Shown in pieces: positions 62,324 to 64,000 of a stretch of 64,000 nucleotides of DNA. The translations under genes were made by a program, and so were the position numbers. The stretch's first letter is position 1. Every line of letters starts with the position of its first letter. Where the stretch lies: the NCBI GenBank assembly GCA_016710265.1, contig JADJJL010000004.1, positions 1 to 64,000 of the forward strand. Reading direction: 5' to 3'. The DNA is from Saprospiraceae bacterium. GTDB taxonomy: Bacteria > Bacteroidota > Bacteroidia > Chitinophagales > Saprospiraceae. The notes under the pieces are model-generated. The model was given only the letters and a program-made list of their open reading frames with translations. It did no database searches and was not told the DNA's origin.

Positions 62324-64000
62324 ATGTTCACCATTTTTAAAGGAATCATTGATCTGATCGTCAAGTTGCTTTACAGTCTGGCGGCCAATTGGTTTTATCT
62401 ACTCCTCGCTTTTATAGCGCCACTGACCATTTATTATGTGAGTCAGGGTGAGGAGATCGTCCGTGTATTGCAGGAAAATGATGAAAACTGGACCGTGTTG
62501 AATTTGGTATTTGTATTGGTCTCATTTGTTGTTCTCTTTTACTCTGTATGGGTAATACCTGTTCCTTCTATCAATTTAATTTATCGGTTTTTTGAATCAA
62601 AGAGTCCAAATCAAGAATTACCTCCAAGAGAAAAGCTTTTCAGCCAATTGGCAATATATTATAATTCTAGAGGGGATGGAGTACCATTAATGCCCGTAAG
62701 AATATTAGCAAACACTACTTTGTTTATTTTTAATTATATGCTCATCGTAAAATTATGGGACGGTGGAGCTTCGATTTTTTACTTTTTCTTGTTTCTAATT
62801 TTTAGTTTATTAGTTAGTGAGTATTTAAAACGGAAAATCCAAGATGATTTAATAAACGATAATATGCCCTGGGGTCTTGGAAGTTTGATTGATAAACCAT
62901 TTCTCGGCTACCTTGGCCATTTTTACTTAATTTTAATTGTGACTGTATTTTGGTTTTTCCGTTTTGATGATGCGGCATTAAATTATTTAGTAAAAATTAT
63001 TACTTTATTTTTTATATGGTTATTTTGTTTGTGGAATGATTTGTTTCATAAATTTATAGAGATTAGGGCTCAAAAAGATTCAGAGCTGCAAAGTAAATCT
63101 ATTGCAAATAATAATATCGATTTCTATAAAAAATCTAGAATCGTTTATTTGTATTTTTCTGGATTTGTTCTCCTTGCAATTATCATCTTTTCTATTAGCC
63201 AATACAATTACTGGATCTATAAAATATCACCCATTATAATTATGAATGTGGGATTTGCATTCTTCATTGGATTTATGGATTTATTGATTAAGACCCCATT
63301 AGATATTTTGCATCTTTTAAACCGAAAAATTTGTCCAGACAATGGTCTCAAGGCAATCTCAAGTGAGGACAGAGAATTGATGGAATTGCAAGATGGATTT
63401 AGAACTGATAATATTTCAAAAGTAGGGGATGATCTAACGCAAAATTTGATTAGACGTATAAAACAAAGCAAAGAAGAATTGTATTGGTTTTTTAAATTCG
63501 TGAATCTTGGATTTACAATATTAATAGTATATGTTCTTTTTATCTCTTCAGCCAATGACCACAAAATGCGTAGAGAAGTCATTGGGCAGAATGACATTAA
63601 TTCGTATTCTGATAGAGATTCTTTAGGAGAATATTATTCAGCGTGGAAATCCCACAATGGAAAACCAGATACTGTCATCCTAATTGCCGCTTTAGGTGGT
63701 GGCTCACGAGCTGGTTATTGGACGGGAATACATTTGGATAGAATCTATGATTCAACTATGGTCTTTAACTCAAAATCTAAGATTTTTGCAATTTCAACTG
63801 TTTCTGGTGGTACCTCAGGTACTAATATGTTTATTGCCAAAAAAGGTATGGAATTTTACAATTTTCCTGATTCAATGTCTAATGATAACTTTTGGAGAAA
63901 TGTCTATGGATATAATTATGTCAGCAGCGCGCTGTGGGGTCTTCTCTTTAGTGATGGCATCCGCGGATGGCTCGATAAAAATGCAGTGTTTGATCGAGAC
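62324..64000 (+). CDS. multi-pass membrane protein with patatin/cPLA2-like domain, 5' part
   Basis: The frame is open from ATG 62324 for 559 codons to the window edge with no stop. The first ~430 residues contain about eight to nine hydrophobic spans (e.g. WFYLLLAFIAPLTIYYV, FLGYLGHFYLILIVTVFWFF, YFSGFVLLAIIIFSISQYNY). A patatin-like phospholipase domain then begins. ALGGGSRAGYW (GGGSRAG, 458-464) matches the oxyanion loop, and the nucleophile Ser494 lies in ISTVSGGTSG, a GxSxG variant of the cPLA2/lysophospholipase form. The catalytic Asp lies beyond the window. A membrane-tethered lipid acyl hydrolase is inferred. A promoter element lies 87 bp upstream. Confidence 0.75.
   Translation, partial: MFTIFKGIIDLIVKLLYSLAANWFYLLLAFIAPLTIYYVSQGEEIVRVLQENDENWTVLNLVFVLVSFVVLFYSVWVIPVPSINLIYRFFESKSPNQELPPREKLFSQLAIYYNSRGDGVPLMPVRILANTTLFIFNYMLIVKLWDGGASIFYFFLFLIFSLLVSEYLKRKIQDDLINDNMPWGLGSLIDKPFLGYLGHFYLILIVTVFWFFRFDDAALNYLVKIITLFFIWLFCLWNDLFHKFIEIRAQKDSELQSKSIANNNIDFYKKSRIVYLYFSGFVLLAIIIFSISQYNYWIYKISPIIIMNVGFAFFIGFMDLLIKTPLDILHLLNRKICPDNGLKAISSEDRELMELQDGFRTDNISKVGDDLTQNLIRRIKQSKEELYWFFKFVNLGFTILIVYVLFISSANDHKMRREVIGQNDINSYSDRDSLGEYYSAWKSHNGKPDTVILIAALGGGSRAGYWTGIHLDRIYDSTMVFNSKSKIFAISTVSGGTSGTNMFIAKKGMEFYNFPDSMSNDNFWRNVYGYNYVSSALWGLLFSDGIRGWLDKNAVFDRD

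Noticed and set aside
63217..63597. Minus-strand 126-codon open frame
   Set aside because: It lies antisense within the membrane-protein gene that runs to the end of the window and has no family features.

Overview
The window is a 64 kb piece of a Bacteroidota chromosome, most likely from the Saprospiraceae or a close relative. Supporting signs are Bacteroidota-type promoters (TAnnTTTG, in two or three places with an upstream TTTG), seven proteins ending in type IX secretion (T9SS) type A sorting domains, a PorX-type T9SS regulator, a TonB-dependent receptor with a carboxypeptidase-like N-terminal domain, many SPII lipoproteins, and giant HYR-like surface proteins. Genes are low in GC and use the standard bacterial code. 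No rRNA, tRNA, CRISPR array or intact insertion sequence was seen.

Regions. 0-4 kb: 3' end of fabH, a nitronate monooxygenase-like enzyme, a TPR/TonB-C-like pair and an exported Mn/Fe superoxide dismutase with an extra C-terminal domain. 4.3-8.5 kb: first giant surface protein (HYR-like repeats, dockerin-like, cohesin-like, T9SS tail). 8.6-11.9 kb: DUF3127 gene with an SSB-like tail, its neighbour, a decayed fused duplicate of both, and lipoproteins including a tandem pair. 11.9-27.6 kb: mostly minus-strand housekeeping and peptidase genes (S46 dipeptidyl peptidase, M1 aminopeptidase, WbqC-like, trmD, FKBP isomerase, M20 dipeptidase, S9 prolyl oligopeptidase, MATE) with a glycosyltransferase and miaE on the plus strand. 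28.3-33.5 kb: second giant surface protein, a paralogue of the first. 33.7-37.2 kb: thioredoxin-fold lipoprotein, MFS transporter, M23 peptidase.

37.5-47.1 kb is the most unusual part. An AT-rich block holds a helix-turn-helix regulator, a 1379-residue T9SS protein with a lipase-like GxSxG domain and a beta-helix, and a tandem array of five near-identical lipoprotein genes with variable C-terminal segments. One copy carries a G10 tract. The genes are separated by a repeated hairpin spacer. The block lies between two same-orientation copies of the last ~120 bp of a TonB-receptor gene, one intact and one a remnant. It looks like an accessory island, and its gene order invites a secreted effector plus protective lipoprotein hypothesis, which is unproven.

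47-64 kb: the TonB receptor, a small T9SS protein, porX, an HD-domain hydrolase, glyA with a 58-codon membrane-protein gene behind it, then T9SS-exported S41 and trypsin-like proteases, a zinc-dependent phospholipase C-like protein, another T9SS protein, and a multi-pass membrane protein with a patatin/cPLA2-like domain that runs off the window.

Three clear single-base frameshifts (S46 peptidase, MATE, trypsin-like) and one possible one fall mostly at short homopolymers. Whether they are real or consensus errors needs reads.
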